Source: DASZQY01 sp963843565 (GTDB lineage: Bacteria; Pseudomonadota; Alphaproteobacteria; Rhizobiales; Kaistiaceae). Taken from it: a DNA stretch of 64,000 nucleotides. Made by a program: the position numbers and the translations under genes. The notes below the pieces were generated by a model. The model did not search any database. It saw only the letters and a program-made list of their open reading frames with translations, and was not told the origin of the DNA. Positions 7,741 to 17,803 of the stretch are shown here, one piece after another (positions within the stretch are counted from its first letter, which is position 1; each line of letters begins with the position of its first letter). Location of the stretch: positions 372,001-436,000 of the forward strand of contig CAWJKY010000003.1 in assembly GCA_963843565.1 (NCBI GenBank), written 5' to 3'.

Positions 7741-9620
7741 GTGCCCGCCGTCGCTTCTTCGACCGCGGCGGAGGCCACCAGCCACTTTTCCTCAGCCGCG
7801 GAGAGCGCGCGGACGTGGTCGGCGCGGTCCTTGGCGAGGAAGGCCGCCTCGGTTGGCTGGTTGTAGAGACGCGGATTGGCGAGCTTGGCGTCGATCGCCG
7901 CGATCTCGCGCTGGAGCCTGGCGATCGAAGCTTCGATGTCCTTGACCCGTTTGCGCAACGGGGCGGTCTCCTCGCGGCGCTTCGCCGCCTCGCGCCGGCG
8001 GTCCTGCCCCGTGGCGGCTGCAGCCCTTCCGTTGCCGCCCGAGCCGCGACCGGAGCGCTTGTCGAGGACCAGATTGCGGTAGTCGTCCATGTCGCCGTCG
8101 AACGGCGCCACGGTTCCATCGGCCACCAGCCACAGACGATCGACGGACGCCTCGACGAGATGACGGTCGTGGCTGATCAGGATCACTGCGCCGGAATAAT
8201 CGGCGAGGGCGCGCACCAGCGCCTCCCGGCTGTCGATGTCGAGGTGGTTGGTGGGCTCATCGAGGATCATCAGGTTCGGGCCGGTGAACGTCGCCAGACC
8301 GAGCAGCAGGCGCGCCTTCTCGCCTCCCGAGAGGTCTTTCGCGGGCGTTTCCATCTTAGAGCGCGTGAAGCCCATGGCGCCGGTGCGGGCGCGCACTTGC
8401 GCTTCGGTGGCGTCGGGCATCAGGTCGCGGACGTGATCGTAGGCGGAGGCCGCGGGGTTCAGTTCGTCGAGCTGGTGCTGGGCGAAGTAGGCGGCGTCGA
8501 GCCGGTGCAGCTTGCGCAGCCGCCCGCCCATGGGGTCGAGCCGCCCGGCAAGCAGCTTTGCCATCGTCGACTTGCCGTTGCCGTTGGCGCCGAGCAGCCC
8601 GATGCGGTCGTCGTCGTCGATCCTGAGATCGAGCTTGGTGAGCACCGGGTGGCCCGCGGCGTAGCCGACCGAGACGTCCTCCATGTGGATGATGGGCGGC
8701 GCAGCGGGCCTGGAAGGATCGGGAAACGAGAAGGGCAGCAGCGTGTCGTCGACGATTGCCGCGATCGGCTCCATGCGCGCCAGCATCTTCAGCCGCGATT
8801 GCGCCTGACGAGCCTTCGACGCCTTGTAGCGGAAGCGGTCGACGAAGGCCTGCATGTGGGCGCGCTGGAGGTCCTGCTTGCGCTTCGCCTTCGCCTGGAG
8901 CGCCTGGCGTTCCCTGCGCTGGCGGTCGAAGGAATCGTAGTTGCCGCGGTAGAGCGTCAGCTTGCCGGCATCGAGATGTACGATCGTATCGACGGCGCGG
9001 TTCAGAAGATCGCGGTCGTGGCTGATGATGATGACCGTGTAGGGGTAGCGGCCGACGTAGGTCTCCAGCCACACGGTTCCCTCGAGGTCGAGGTAGTTGG
9101 TCGGCTCGTCGAGCAGCAGGATGTCGGGCTCGGCGAACAGCGCCGCGGCCAGCGCGACGCGCATGCGCCAGCCGCCGGAGAGCGCCGAGCAGGGGCCGTT
9201 CTGGGTCGCCTCGTCGAAGCCGAGGCCGGCGAGGATCGATGCCGCCCGCGCTTCGGCGGAGTGGGCGTCGATGTCGGCGAGGCGGGTGTGGACCTCGGCG
9301 ATGCGGTGCGGGTCGTCAGCGGTCTCCGCCTCGGCAAGCAGGCGGGCACGCTCGCGGTCGGCGGCGAGCACCACCTCGATCAGCGTTTCCGGGCCGCCCG
9401 GCGCTTCCTGGGCAACCTGACCGATGCGAGCGTTCTTGGGCTTGCCGATCAGGCCGGTTTCGGAGTGCAACTCGCCGGCGATCAGCCGAAACAGCGTGGT
9501 CTTGCCGGCGCCGTTCTTGCCGACCAGCCCGACCTTGGCGCCGGCCGGCAAGGCGACGGAGGCGTGGTCGATGAGGACGCGCTCGCCGATCCGGTAGGTG
9601 AGGTCGTTGATGTGCAACAT
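7737..9620 (-). CDS. ABC-F family ATP-binding protein
   Basis: Soluble protein with two ABC ATPase domains and no membrane segment, the ABC-F plan of ribosome-associated translation factors (Uup/YheS/EttA group). First domain: Walker A GKNGAGKT at residues 34-41, signature ALSGG, Walker B LLLDEPTNYLD. Second domain: GANGNGKST, signature DLSGG, Walker B LDEPTNHLD. The linker between them is rich in basic helices (RQRRERQALQAKAKRKQDLQ), and a coiled-coil C-terminal tail (about residues 540-627) resembles Uup. Start at MLHINDLTYRIGERV gives 627 residues; the open frame extends upstream but is not family-like. Which subfamily it belongs to cannot be settled by eye. Confidence 0.92.
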   Translation of the reverse strand: MLHINDLTYRIGERVLIDHASVALPAGAKVGLVGKNGAGKTTLFRLIAGELHSETGLIGKPKNARIGQVAQEAPGGPETLIEVVLAADRERARLLAEAETADDPHRIAEVHTRLADIDAHSAEARAASILAGLGFDEATQNGPCSALSGGWRMRVALAAALFAEPDILLLDEPTNYLDLEGTVWLETYVGRYPYTVIIISHDRDLLNRAVDTIVHLDAGKLTLYRGNYDSFDRQRRERQALQAKAKRKQDLQRAHMQAFVDRFRYKASKARQAQSRLKMLARMEPIAAIVDDTLLPFSFPDPSRPAAPPIIHMEDVSVGYAAGHPVLTKLDLRIDDDDRIGLLGANGNGKSTMAKLLAGRLDPMGGRLRKLHRLDAAYFAQHQLDELNPAASAYDHVRDLMPDATEAQVRARTGAMGFTRSKMETPAKDLSGGEKARLLLGLATFTGPNLMILDEPTNHLDIDSREALVRALADYSGAVILISHDRHLVEASVDRLWLVADGTVAPFDGDMDDYRNLVLDKRSGRGSGGNGRAAAATGQDRRREAAKRREETAPLRKRVKDIEASIARLQREIAAIDAKLANPRLYNQPTEAAFLAKDRADHVRALSAAEEKWLVASAAVEEATAGT

Positions 9621-9740
9621 GGCGGCGGGGTTGTGACGCGAATAACAGAACCGGGCAAGAGCGGGGAGTACTGGTTGCAAGCGGCATCGAGAGGCCGGAT
9701 ACTTCCCTCCACAGAGTGCCAACCGCTTTGGGAGATCAGG

Positions 9741-9995
9741 ATGACAGGCTTCCGCACCAAGACCCTGCTCGCCGTCGCCACCGCCGGCGTGTTGTTCGCC
9801 GCTTCGCCGGCGTTCGCTTACAAGTGGACGTGCACGGCGACCAACTCGCGCCATGCGCACTACACGCAGGTTTCTGTCGGCTTCAACTCGGTGCTGGTCC
9901 ACAACCGCGCCTCGTCGAAGGCCCTGCAGGCGTGCGCGATCGACAGCTACTCTCCTCAGACCTGCCGCATTTTGAATTGCTACCTGAGCTATTGA
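9741..9995 (+). CDS. Small secreted cysteine-containing protein, function unknown
   Basis: An 84-residue protein with a clear signal peptide (basic start, hydrophobic core TLLAVATAGVLFAAS, cleavage after AFA) and a mature part of about 58 residues. The mature part holds four cysteines (WTCTA, QACAID, QTCRIL, LNCYLSY) and aromatic residues, consistent with a disulfide-bonded periplasmic protein. A ribosome-binding GGAGATCAGG lies directly before the ATG. It is divergent from the ABC-F gene and followed by the leader region of rsgA. I do not recognise the family; similar short YKW-type secreted proteins occur in alphaproteobacteria but no function is known to me. Confidence 0.75.
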   Translation: MTGFRTKTLLAVATAGVLFAASPAFAYKWTCTATNSRHAHYTQVSVGFNSVLVHNRASSKALQACAIDSYSPQTCRILNCYLSY

Positions 9996-10049
9996 CCGAG
10001 CTCAGGCTTGCGCCTCGGGGTCGGTTCGCGCTAATCCCGGGGCGTTCTC

Positions 10050-10068
10050 GCGGGCGCTGGTCGCCCGC
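10050..10068 (+). terminator. Hairpin downstream of the small secreted protein gene
   Basis: GCGGGCG and CGCCCGC form a perfect 7-bp stem around a 5-base loop (CTGGT), about 55 bases after the preceding stop. There is no T-run after it, so it is a weak terminator at best. It may instead be the first hairpin of the rsgA leader. Confidence 0.35.
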
Positions 10069-10093
10069 TTCGCCAGACCGCAAGGAGTGCCAG

Positions 10094-10144
10094 ATGACAG
10101 CCATTGTTCGCCTCCGGGCTGGCGAGAGGTTCGCCGCGCCGTAG
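10094..10144 (+). CDS. Possible 16-codon leader peptide upstream of rsgA
   Basis: A short open frame reading MTAIVRLRAGERFAAP with AAGGAG six bases before its ATG, a better ribosome-binding site than that of rsgA itself. It stops 134 bases before the rsgA start and is directly followed by three hairpins. The position and strong initiation site suggest a translated leader that could control the downstream gene, but no run of one regulatory amino acid is visible, so ordinary amino-acid attenuation is not indicated. It may be chance. Confidence 0.4.
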   Translation: MTAIVRLRAGERFAAP

Positions 10145-10145
10145 C

Positions 10146-10275
10146 GCCGACTGCGTCGGCCATTGTGCGGCCCGACGGTCCTTTCGACTTCGCCCTGACG
10201 CTTGTCACCCGCCGGCTGACCGCCGGCGTGTCGTCGTTTGCGCCCGCTCGCGGGCGCTGAGGGAACGGTCGAAAG
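10146..10275 (+). promoter_or_regulatory. Structured leader RNA of rsgA
   Basis: Three perfect inverted repeats lie between the small leader frame and rsgA: GCCGAC/GTCGGC (10146-10160), CGCCGGC/GCCGGCG (10210-10228) and GCGCCCG/CGGGCGC (10240-10257). In addition CTTTCGAC at 10181-10188 is exactly complementary to GTCGAAAG at 10268-10275, which includes the only purine-rich ribosome-binding sequence before the rsgA ATG at 10279. Pairing of these two segments would enclose the last two hairpins and hide the start region. This is a pattern expected of translational control; the effector is unknown. Confidence 0.45.
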
Positions 10276-10278
10276 ACA

Positions 10279-11322
10279 ATGACAATCGATTTTGCCGGAC
10301 TGGCCGCGCTCGGCTGGTCCAACGCCTTTCAGGCGCAACTCACCTCGGTCGAGGCGCTGGCGGCGGAGCCCGTCCGCGTGCTCGCCGTCCATCGCAACGG
10401 TCTCGACGTTGCCGGAGCCGACCTGAAGCCACGGCGGATTCCGCCTGTCGCCGCCGAAACCGAGGAGGACGCGGCTACCGTCGGCGACTGGCTGCTCATG
10501 GCGCCGAAGAGCCATCGGCCAGTGCGCATCCTCGACCGCAAGAGCCTGTTCAAGCGACGGGCGGCGGGAGCCGAGGCGCGCGTCCAACTGATCGCGGCGA
10601 ACGTCGACACGTTGTTGGTGGTGACGTCGTGCAACGCCGACTTCAACGTCGCACGTCTGGAGCGCTATCTGGCGCTGGCGCAGGAGGCGGGCGTCACGCC
10701 GATCGTGGTCCTGACCAAGGCCGACCTGGTCGAGGACACGTCGACGTTCGTCTCCGATGCCCGTCGTCTGATGCCGGGGCTCCTCGTCGAGTGCGTCGAC
10801 GCACGCGGCGCCGAAGCGGTGGCGGCGATCGGTCCGTGGTGCAGCGCCGGGCAGACGGTGGCGCTGGTCGGCTCGTCCGGTGTCGGCAAGTCGACGCTGG
10901 TCAACGCGCTCAGCGGCACCGAGGCGCAAGCGACCGCGCCGATCCGCGAGGAGGACGCCCGCGGTCGCCACACCACCAGCGGTCGGTCGTTGCATCAGTT
11001 GCCGTCGGGCGGCTGGCTGCTCGACACCCCTGGCATGCGTGAGCTCCAGCTGACCGACGCGGCCGAGGGCATCGCCGGGGTGTTCGCCGACATCGTCGAT
11101 CTCGCCGCCACCTGCCGCTTCGCAAACTGCCGCCACGAGAGCGAGCCCGGCTGCGCGGTGCTGGCGGCGGTCGAGGTCGGCGATCTGGAGGCGGAGCGGC
11201 TCGCCCGCTTTCGCAAGCTCCAGCGCGAGGACGCCAAGAATGCCGAGGCGATCCACGAGCGCCGCGCGCGCGAGAAGCGCTTCGGCAAGATGGTGCGCAC
11301 GATCAAGGACAAGCGCAGTTGA
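10279..11322 (+). CDS. rsgA: Ribosome small subunit-dependent GTPase A
   Basis: Circularly permuted GTPase that checks late maturation of the 30S subunit. The 347-residue protein has an N-terminal OB-fold, then the permuted G-domain in the order G4 (LTKADL), G1 (GSSGVGKST, residues 198-206), G3 (DTPGMREL), and finally the zinc finger with C279, C284, H286 and C292 in the family pattern CRFANCRHESEPGC. The C-terminal tail is basic. Identity is secure. It is preceded by a 283-base region with a possible leader peptide and hairpins (described separately), and followed by a cupin gene 52 bases on. Confidence 0.95.
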   Translation: MTIDFAGLAALGWSNAFQAQLTSVEALAAEPVRVLAVHRNGLDVAGADLKPRRIPPVAAETEEDAATVGDWLLMAPKSHRPVRILDRKSLFKRRAAGAEARVQLIAANVDTLLVVTSCNADFNVARLERYLALAQEAGVTPIVVLTKADLVEDTSTFVSDARRLMPGLLVECVDARGAEAVAAIGPWCSAGQTVALVGSSGVGKSTLVNALSGTEAQATAPIREEDARGRHTTSGRSLHQLPSGGWLLDTPGMRELQLTDAAEGIAGVFADIVDLAATCRFANCRHESEPGCAVLAAVEVGDLEAERLARFRKLQREDAKNAEAIHERRAREKRFGKMVRTIKDKRS

Positions 11323-11374
11323 GCTTGCACCGTGCGCCGTGGTGGGGCCAACTGGCGGGGAGGGAGGAACACCG

Positions 11375-11869
11375 ATGCGTGACCACGATCACGGACCCGA
11401 GGCGCCGGCGCCCGGCACGGTCGACTGGCGGGCGCACGGGGTGAAGGTCATCCCCGGCGACCAGCTCGACCCCAACACGGCGCAGACGCCGGGGATGCAG
11501 CGCGCCGCGGCGATCAACCTCGCCCGCGTCGGCGCGCAGAAGATCTGGGCGGGCACGGTGAAGATCGACGCGAACGCCAAGACCGGCGCGCACCATCACG
11601 GGGCGCTGGAAAGCGTCATCTACGTCGTGCGCGGGCGGGCGCGCATGCGCTGGGGCGAGCATCTCGAGTTCGTCGCGGAGGCCGGGCCCGGCGACTTCAT
11701 CTTCGTGCCGCCGTACGTGCCGCATCAGGAGATCAACGCCTCGACCGCCGAACCGCTGGAGTGCGTGCTGGTGCGCTCCGACAACGAGGCGGTGGTCGTC
11801 AATCTCAACATCGACGGCGTCGAGAAACCGGAAGAGGTGAAGTGGATCGACCCGATCCACAAGGAATGA
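11375..11869 (+). CDS. Cupin-domain protein
   Basis: A 164-residue single-domain cupin. Motif 1 is recognisable as GAHHHGALESVIYVVRGR and motif 2 as PGDFIFVPPYVPHQE, supplying the His and Glu metal ligands (HH, E and the later H). The protein begins MRDHDHGPEAPAPG, with GGGAGGGAGG before the ATG. Cupins of this shape often bind a divalent metal and act as isomerases, dioxygenases or sensors; the substrate here cannot be read. It lies between rsgA and a convergent DinB-type gene with only 4 bases separating their ends. Confidence 0.8.
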   Translation: MRDHDHGPEAPAPGTVDWRAHGVKVIPGDQLDPNTAQTPGMQRAAAINLARVGAQKIWAGTVKIDANAKTGAHHHGALESVIYVVRGRARMRWGEHLEFVAEAGPGDFIFVPPYVPHQEINASTAEPLECVLVRSDNEAVVVNLNIDGVEKPEEVKWIDPIHKE

Positions 11870-11873
11870 AGCG

Positions 11874-12389
11874 TCAGGTCGTCCCGACGCCCGTCTCCCG
11901 CTGGAAATAGATCAGGTCCATGGGTGGCGTGGCGTCGCGACCGCCGGCGATGGTCAGCAGCGTGTGCGCCTGACCGCGGTGATGGGTCTGGTGGTTGAAG
12001 AAGTGGGCCAGCGCTGGCGCCAGCGGTTGCGTGACGTCGGCGGGATTGGTGAGGGTGCGATAGCTGATCGTGCCGGCGAGGTCGGCTTCCGTCAGCCGTT
12101 CGACATACGCGACGATGCGCGCGTCTTCCGCATGGCGGGCTTCGGCCAGGGGCCCGAGATCGTCGAAGAGAATCGCGTCCAGCCGGGTCGGCGCCGTGCC
12201 TTCGCCTGAGAAGCGCTGCATCCAGATGCGGTCGGTGACCAGCATGTGGTTGAGCGTGCCACGCAGCGAACCGAAGAAGGCGCCGCGGTCGGCCCGGTAG
12301 TCGGCATCCGACAGGTCCTTCACCGCCGTGAACAGCCGTTGGTTGGCCCAGCGGTTGTAGGCGGCGAACATCGCGAAGTGGTCTTTCAT
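11874..12389 (-). CDS. DinB family protein (four-helix metal-binding fold)
   Basis: A 171-residue helical protein opening MKDHFAMFAAYNRWANQRLF, the usual DinB/DUF664 first helix. The three histidines expected to bind a metal are visible: LRGTLNHMLVTDRIW, and the pair in FFNHQTHHRGQAH. Members of this superfamily include thiol-dependent transferases and stress-induced proteins, most uncharacterised. The start chosen matches the family; the open frame runs 23 codons further but that part is unlike the family. It is convergent with the cupin gene and divergent from aqpZ. Confidence 0.85.
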   Translation of the reverse strand: MKDHFAMFAAYNRWANQRLFTAVKDLSDADYRADRGAFFGSLRGTLNHMLVTDRIWMQRFSGEGTAPTRLDAILFDDLGPLAEARHAEDARIVAYVERLTEADLAGTISYRTLTNPADVTQPLAPALAHFFNHQTHHRGQAHTLLTIAGGRDATPPMDLIYFQRETGVGTT

Positions 12390-12533
12390 CGGGCGTCCCT
12401 TGCTCGGTGAGCCTACCGCAACGCAGCACCGCTTATTCATGGATTCTGGTGATGGCAATCTTCGGTCGCGACGATGGGTTGCGGCTGCTGCGATAATCCG
12501 CGCCGCGAATCAACTCTCGGGGGACGTCTTCCT

Positions 12534-13244
12534 ATGAACGGCATGATCAAGAAATACGTTGCCGAGCTGATCGGCACGGCGGTGCTGGTTCTCATGGGCT
12601 GCGGCTCGGTGGTGCTCGGCGGCTACGGCGGCGCGTTTCCGGTCGGCATCTTTCCGGTGGCGTTCTCGTTCGGTATTGCGGTCATGGCGATGGCCTATCT
12701 GATCGGCCCGATCACCGGCTGCCACATCAATCCGGCCGTCACCGTATCGATGCTGGTCGCCGGCCGCATCAGCGCCAACGATGCCATCGGCTACATCATC
12801 TCGCAGTTTGTTGGGGCCATCGTCGGCGCCGGCATCCTGCTGGTCATCGCCGTGTCGCGCGGCGGCGGCTACGACGTCGCCACCGCCGGCCTCGGGCAGG
12901 ACGGCTGGGGGCCGGGCTATCTCGGCGAATACAGCATGTGGGCGGCCATGCTGGTGGAGGTCGTGGCGACCTTCATCTTCACCGCAGTGATCCTCGGCGT
13001 CACCCAGTCGAAGCTCGGCATGGGCATGATCGCCGGCCTGATCATCGGGCTGACGCTGGTGCTCATCCACGTGGTGTTCATTCCGGTGACCGGCGTTTCG
13101 GTCAATCCGGCGCGAAGCTTCGGCCCGGCGGTGTTCGTCGGCGGTCACGCGGTGGCGCAGGTATGGCTGTTCCTGATCTTCCCGACCATCGGCGGGGCGC
13201 TCGCCGGCTGGACGTTCCGCGCCGGGATCCTGTCGGCGGACTGA
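12534..13244 (+). CDS. aqpZ: Aquaporin Z-type water channel
   Basis: Six-helix inner-membrane channel for water. The 236-residue protein carries both half-helix signatures, CHINPAVTVSM (NPA at 66-68) and VSVNPARSFGPAVF, and the hydrophobic helices characteristic of the MIP family. The length and the short loop C region fit AqpZ rather than the longer glycerol facilitators, and the arginine after the second NPA (NPAR) is present. The start at MNGMIKKYVAELIG follows a GGGGGA element; the upstream in-frame ATG at 12474 would add 20 residues not typical of the family. A strong hairpin lies after its stop. Confidence 0.93.
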   Translation: MNGMIKKYVAELIGTAVLVLMGCGSVVLGGYGGAFPVGIFPVAFSFGIAVMAMAYLIGPITGCHINPAVTVSMLVAGRISANDAIGYIISQFVGAIVGAGILLVIAVSRGGGYDVATAGLGQDGWGPGYLGEYSMWAAMLVEVVATFIFTAVILGVTQSKLGMGMIAGLIIGLTLVLIHVVFIPVTGVSVNPARSFGPAVFVGGHAVAQVWLFLIFPTIGGALAGWTFRAGILSAD

Positions 13245-13254
13245 GACGCGAAAA

Positions 13255-13282
13255 GGCCGGCGGCGAAGGATCGCCGCCGGCC
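13255..13282 (-). terminator. Terminator hairpin between aqpZ and katG
   Basis: A perfect 12-bp inverted repeat (13255-13266 with 13271-13282) with the 4-base loop AGGA. On the minus strand it is followed by TTTTCG, so it works best as a rho-independent terminator for katG; on the plus strand it lacks a T-run but may still stop aqpZ transcripts. Confidence 0.8.
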
Positions 13283-13304
13283 CCGAATTGGCGTTCCGCT
13301 CCGC

Positions 13305-15494
<2,190 letters not shown>

Positions 15495-15620
15495 GTTGTT
15501 CTCCTGCCTCCTGGGGATTTTGCGCGCGAGCCGGCGGAGTGAGTCGCGCCACGGCTCGCGGCTTACCGGCACGGTGGCAGGCATGAACCATAAAATCCAA
15601 TCATATTGTGTCGCAGTGGT

Positions 15621-15637
15621 GATCAGATATTCTGATC
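15621..15637. promoter_or_regulatory. Probable OxyR-binding palindrome
   Basis: GATCAGATATTCTGATC has 7-bp arms around a 3-base centre and contains ATC-N9-GAT, the LysR-type half-site layout (T-N11-A). It ends 3 bases before the oxyR ATG, a position suited to autorepression, and lies in the katG-oxyR intergenic region. A second weaker T-N11-A stretch lies just upstream. Confidence 0.6.
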
Positions 15638-15640
15638 GAC

Positions 15641-16564
15641 ATGATCTCACTTCGTCAGCTTCGCTACTTCCAAATGTTGGCCACCACCGGCCACTTCGGC
15701 CGCGCGGCGGAGGCCGCCGGGATCTCGCAGCCGGCGCTTTCCATGCAGGTGCGCGAGCTGGAGGCGGAGCTTCAGGGGACGCTGGTCGAGCGCACGGCCG
15801 CCGGCGCCGTGCTCACCGGGCTCGGTGCGGAGGTCGCGGCGCGTGCCGGCGACATTCTCGCCGCGGTCGGCGACCTTCAGGATCTCGCCCGCGCCCGCAG
15901 CGGCGCACTCGCCGGGCCGCTCAACCTCGGCGTCATCCCGTCGGTCGCGCCCTACCTGTTGCCCCGGCTTCTGCCGGTGATCGCGCGGCGCTATCCCGAC
16001 GCTCAGTTGCACGTACGTGAAACAATCACCGATGTGCTGGTCGGCGAACTGATCGCCGGCGATCTCGACGCGATCGTGGTCAGCCTTCCGCTCGGCAACG
16101 ACAAACTGGCCGAGGCGACTTCCTTCGACGACGGTTTTCTGCTCGCCGCGCCGGCGTCTTCGCCCTACGCGCGGCGGGTGCCGGCGGTCGCCGACCTGAT
16201 CGCGGCCGACGATCTGCTGCTGCTGGAAGACGGGCACTGCCTGCGCGATCAGGCGCTGGAGGTCTGCCACGCGATCGACCCACGGCGCCTCAGGCGCGTC
16301 GGTGCCACCAGCCTCGCCACCATCGTGCAGCTGGTCGCGGCCGGGCAGGGGATCACCCTGGTGCCGCGGCTGGCGGCCGGAACCGGAGCCTTCACCGACC
16401 CGCGGCTCAAACTGGTGCCGTTCAAGCAGCCCGAGCCGCATCGCACCATCGGCGTGGCCTGGCGGCGGCGCTCACCGCGCGAGGGCGATTTCCGCGCACT
16501 TGCCGAGATGGTCGCCGAGGCCGGCCGGCTACCGGCTGGCGGGCTTTCGCGGCCGGACGTATGA
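15641..16564 (+). CDS. oxyR: Hydrogen-peroxide-inducible LysR-type activator OxyR
   Basis: LysR-family regulator: N-terminal winged helix-turn-helix (residues 1-65, FGRAAEAAGISQPALSMQV) and a C-terminal sensor domain. The two redox cysteines that define OxyR are in place at C200 (EDGHCLRDQ) and C209 (ALEVCH), aligning with C199 and C208 of E. coli. It is transcribed away from katG and its start is preceded by a palindrome likely to be its own binding site. The 307-residue length is typical. The divergent katG neighbour and both cysteines make the OxyR call firm rather than a generic LysR assignment. Confidence 0.93.
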   Translation: MISLRQLRYFQMLATTGHFGRAAEAAGISQPALSMQVRELEAELQGTLVERTAAGAVLTGLGAEVAARAGDILAAVGDLQDLARARSGALAGPLNLGVIPSVAPYLLPRLLPVIARRYPDAQLHVRETITDVLVGELIAGDLDAIVVSLPLGNDKLAEATSFDDGFLLAAPASSPYARRVPAVADLIAADDLLLLEDGHCLRDQALEVCHAIDPRRLRRVGATSLATIVQLVAAGQGITLVPRLAAGTGAFTDPRLKLVPFKQPEPHRTIGVAWRRRSPREGDFRALAEMVAEAGRLPAGGLSRPDV

Positions 16565-16607
16565 TGCGCGACGGGCGACGATTGCCCGCAACAGGGGTTC
16601 ACACGTC

Positions 16608-16964
16608 ATGCGCAAGTTCATTCTGGCCGTGGCATTCCTTGCCGCGGGCTGCTTAACGGCTGCCGCGGCCGACATCGGCGGCACCTACAGTGTGCAGGGC
16701 ACCAACCTCGACGGCTCCAAGTATTCTGGAACCGCGACTATCACCGTGACGACCGCAAACACCTGCCGGATCGAGTGGGTGACGGGCGGCACGACCTCCT
16801 CGGGCATTTGCATGCGGAATGGGCCAGCCTTCTCCGCGGCGTATGTGCTTGGCAGCGACATTGGCCTCGTCATCTACGAGGTCCTCGACGACGGCACGCT
16901 CGACGGTCTGTGGACCATCGCCGACACCAAGGGCGTCGGCACCGAGACATTGACGCCGCGGTAG
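16608..16964 (+). CDS. Secreted unknown protein, tandem family copy 1
   Basis: A 118-residue protein with a signal peptide (MRKFILAVAFLAAGCLTAAAA) and a mature beta-rich part beginning ADIGGTYSVQGTN. It is the first of three consecutive paralogues. Shared marks are GTY-x-V-x-GT, YSGTA-x-IT, TCRIEW, G-x-CM, GLVIY, GTLDG-x-WTIAD and a GVGTE-x-LTP end; two conserved cysteines (TCR and ICM) could form a disulfide. Copies 1 and 2 are very close, copy 3 is more distant. The family is not recognised; the small repetitive beta pattern suggests a compact barrel or sandwich in the periplasm or cell surface, but that is inference. Confidence 0.8.
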   Translation: MRKFILAVAFLAAGCLTAAAADIGGTYSVQGTNLDGSKYSGTATITVTTANTCRIEWVTGGTTSSGICMRNGPAFSAAYVLGSDIGLVIYEVLDDGTLDGLWTIADTKGVGTETLTPR

Positions 16965-17051
16965 GCGAAAGTTTGCCAGACCGCTAGGGTTGGCGGCCGC
17001 ATCGCGACCGGGCTGCGCACGTCGGGGATGGCAGGCGACGGAGGTATTGTC

Positions 17052-17408
17052 ATGGGCAGATTTCCTCTGGCGTTTGCCCTTGTGGTTGCCATGACCGGGG
17101 CTGTGGCGGCCGCCGATGTAGGCGGCACCTACGACGTGCGCGGCACCAACTTCGATGGATCTGCGTATTCGGGGACCGCGATCATCACGATCACCAGCGC
17201 CAACACGTGCCGGATCGAATGGAAGACCGGCATCAGCCAGTCGTCGGGCATCTGCATGCGCAGTGGCGATGCGTTCTCCGCGGCTTACGTGTTGGGCGAT
17301 CTGATCGGGCTGGTCATCTACCGGATCGGCAACGACGGCACCCTCGACGGCCAGTGGACCGTCGCCGATACGGACGGCGTCGGGACCGAGGTTCTGACTC
17401 CGCACTAG
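17052..17408 (+). CDS. Secreted unknown protein, tandem family copy 2
   Basis: Also 118 residues, with signal peptide MGRFPLAFALVVAMTGAVAAA and mature part starting ADVGGTYDVRGTN. It differs from copy 1 mainly at surface-type positions and keeps both cysteines, the YVLG-x-x-IGLVIY strand and the GTLDGQWTVADTDGVGTE end. An in-frame ATG eight codons upstream would put charged residues before the signal peptide, so 17052 is preferred. The gap from copy 1 is 87 bases, enough for a separate ribosome-binding site (GACGGAGG) and perhaps a promoter. Confidence 0.8.
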   Translation: MGRFPLAFALVVAMTGAVAAADVGGTYDVRGTNFDGSAYSGTAIITITSANTCRIEWKTGISQSSGICMRSGDAFSAAYVLGDLIGLVIYRIGNDGTLDGQWTVADTDGVGTEVLTPH

Positions 17409-17443
17409 CGAAGCTTCCGGTATCGAGCAAAACGGAGATCGGC

Positions 17444-17803
17444 ATGCGCAACCTTCTTCTGTCAGCAGTCTTCGTGGCCGCGACGATCGCGACCGCTGCC
17501 ACGGCCGCCGACTTCTCCGGCACCTACACCGTGCGCGGCACGACGCTGGAGGGCGGCCGCTACGACGGCACCGCCGAAATCACCATGACCAGCGACGACA
17601 CCTGCCGGATGGTCTGGCACACCGGCGGCGCCCCGATCACCGGTTTCTGCATGTGGAACGGCGACACCCTGGCGGCGAGCTACACGATGGACAACGAGGT
17701 CGGGCTCGTCATCTACCGGATCAAGGACGACGGCGCCCTCGACGGGGTATGGACGATCGCCGACCAGAACGGCGTCGGCAACGAGCTGCTGATCCCGCAA
17801 TAG
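17444..17803 (+). CDS. Secreted unknown protein, tandem family copy 3
   Basis: A 119-residue paralogue with signal peptide MRNLLLSAVFVAATIATAATA and mature start ADFSGTYTVRGTT. It keeps the two cysteines (TCRMVW, GFCMWN), GLVIYRI, GVWTIAD and the NGVG end, but has diverged in the middle (LAASYTMDNEVG instead of FSAAYVLG). It follows copy 2 by 35 bases, so it is probably on the same transcript, and has AACGGAG before its ATG. It is followed by ndk after 111 bases. The older divergence of this copy suggests two duplication events. Confidence 0.8.
   Translation: MRNLLLSAVFVAATIATAATAADFSGTYTVRGTTLEGGRYDGTAEITMTSDDTCRMVWHTGGAPITGFCMWNGDTLAASYTMDNEVGLVIYRIKDDGALDGVWTIADQNGVGNELLIPQ

Noticed and set aside
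7200..9740. A long plus-strand frame opposite the ABC-F gene that ends in the small secreted protein.
   Set aside because: Only its last 84 codons (from 9741) look like a protein, with their own start and ribosome-binding site; the rest is a mirror of the ABC-F gene.
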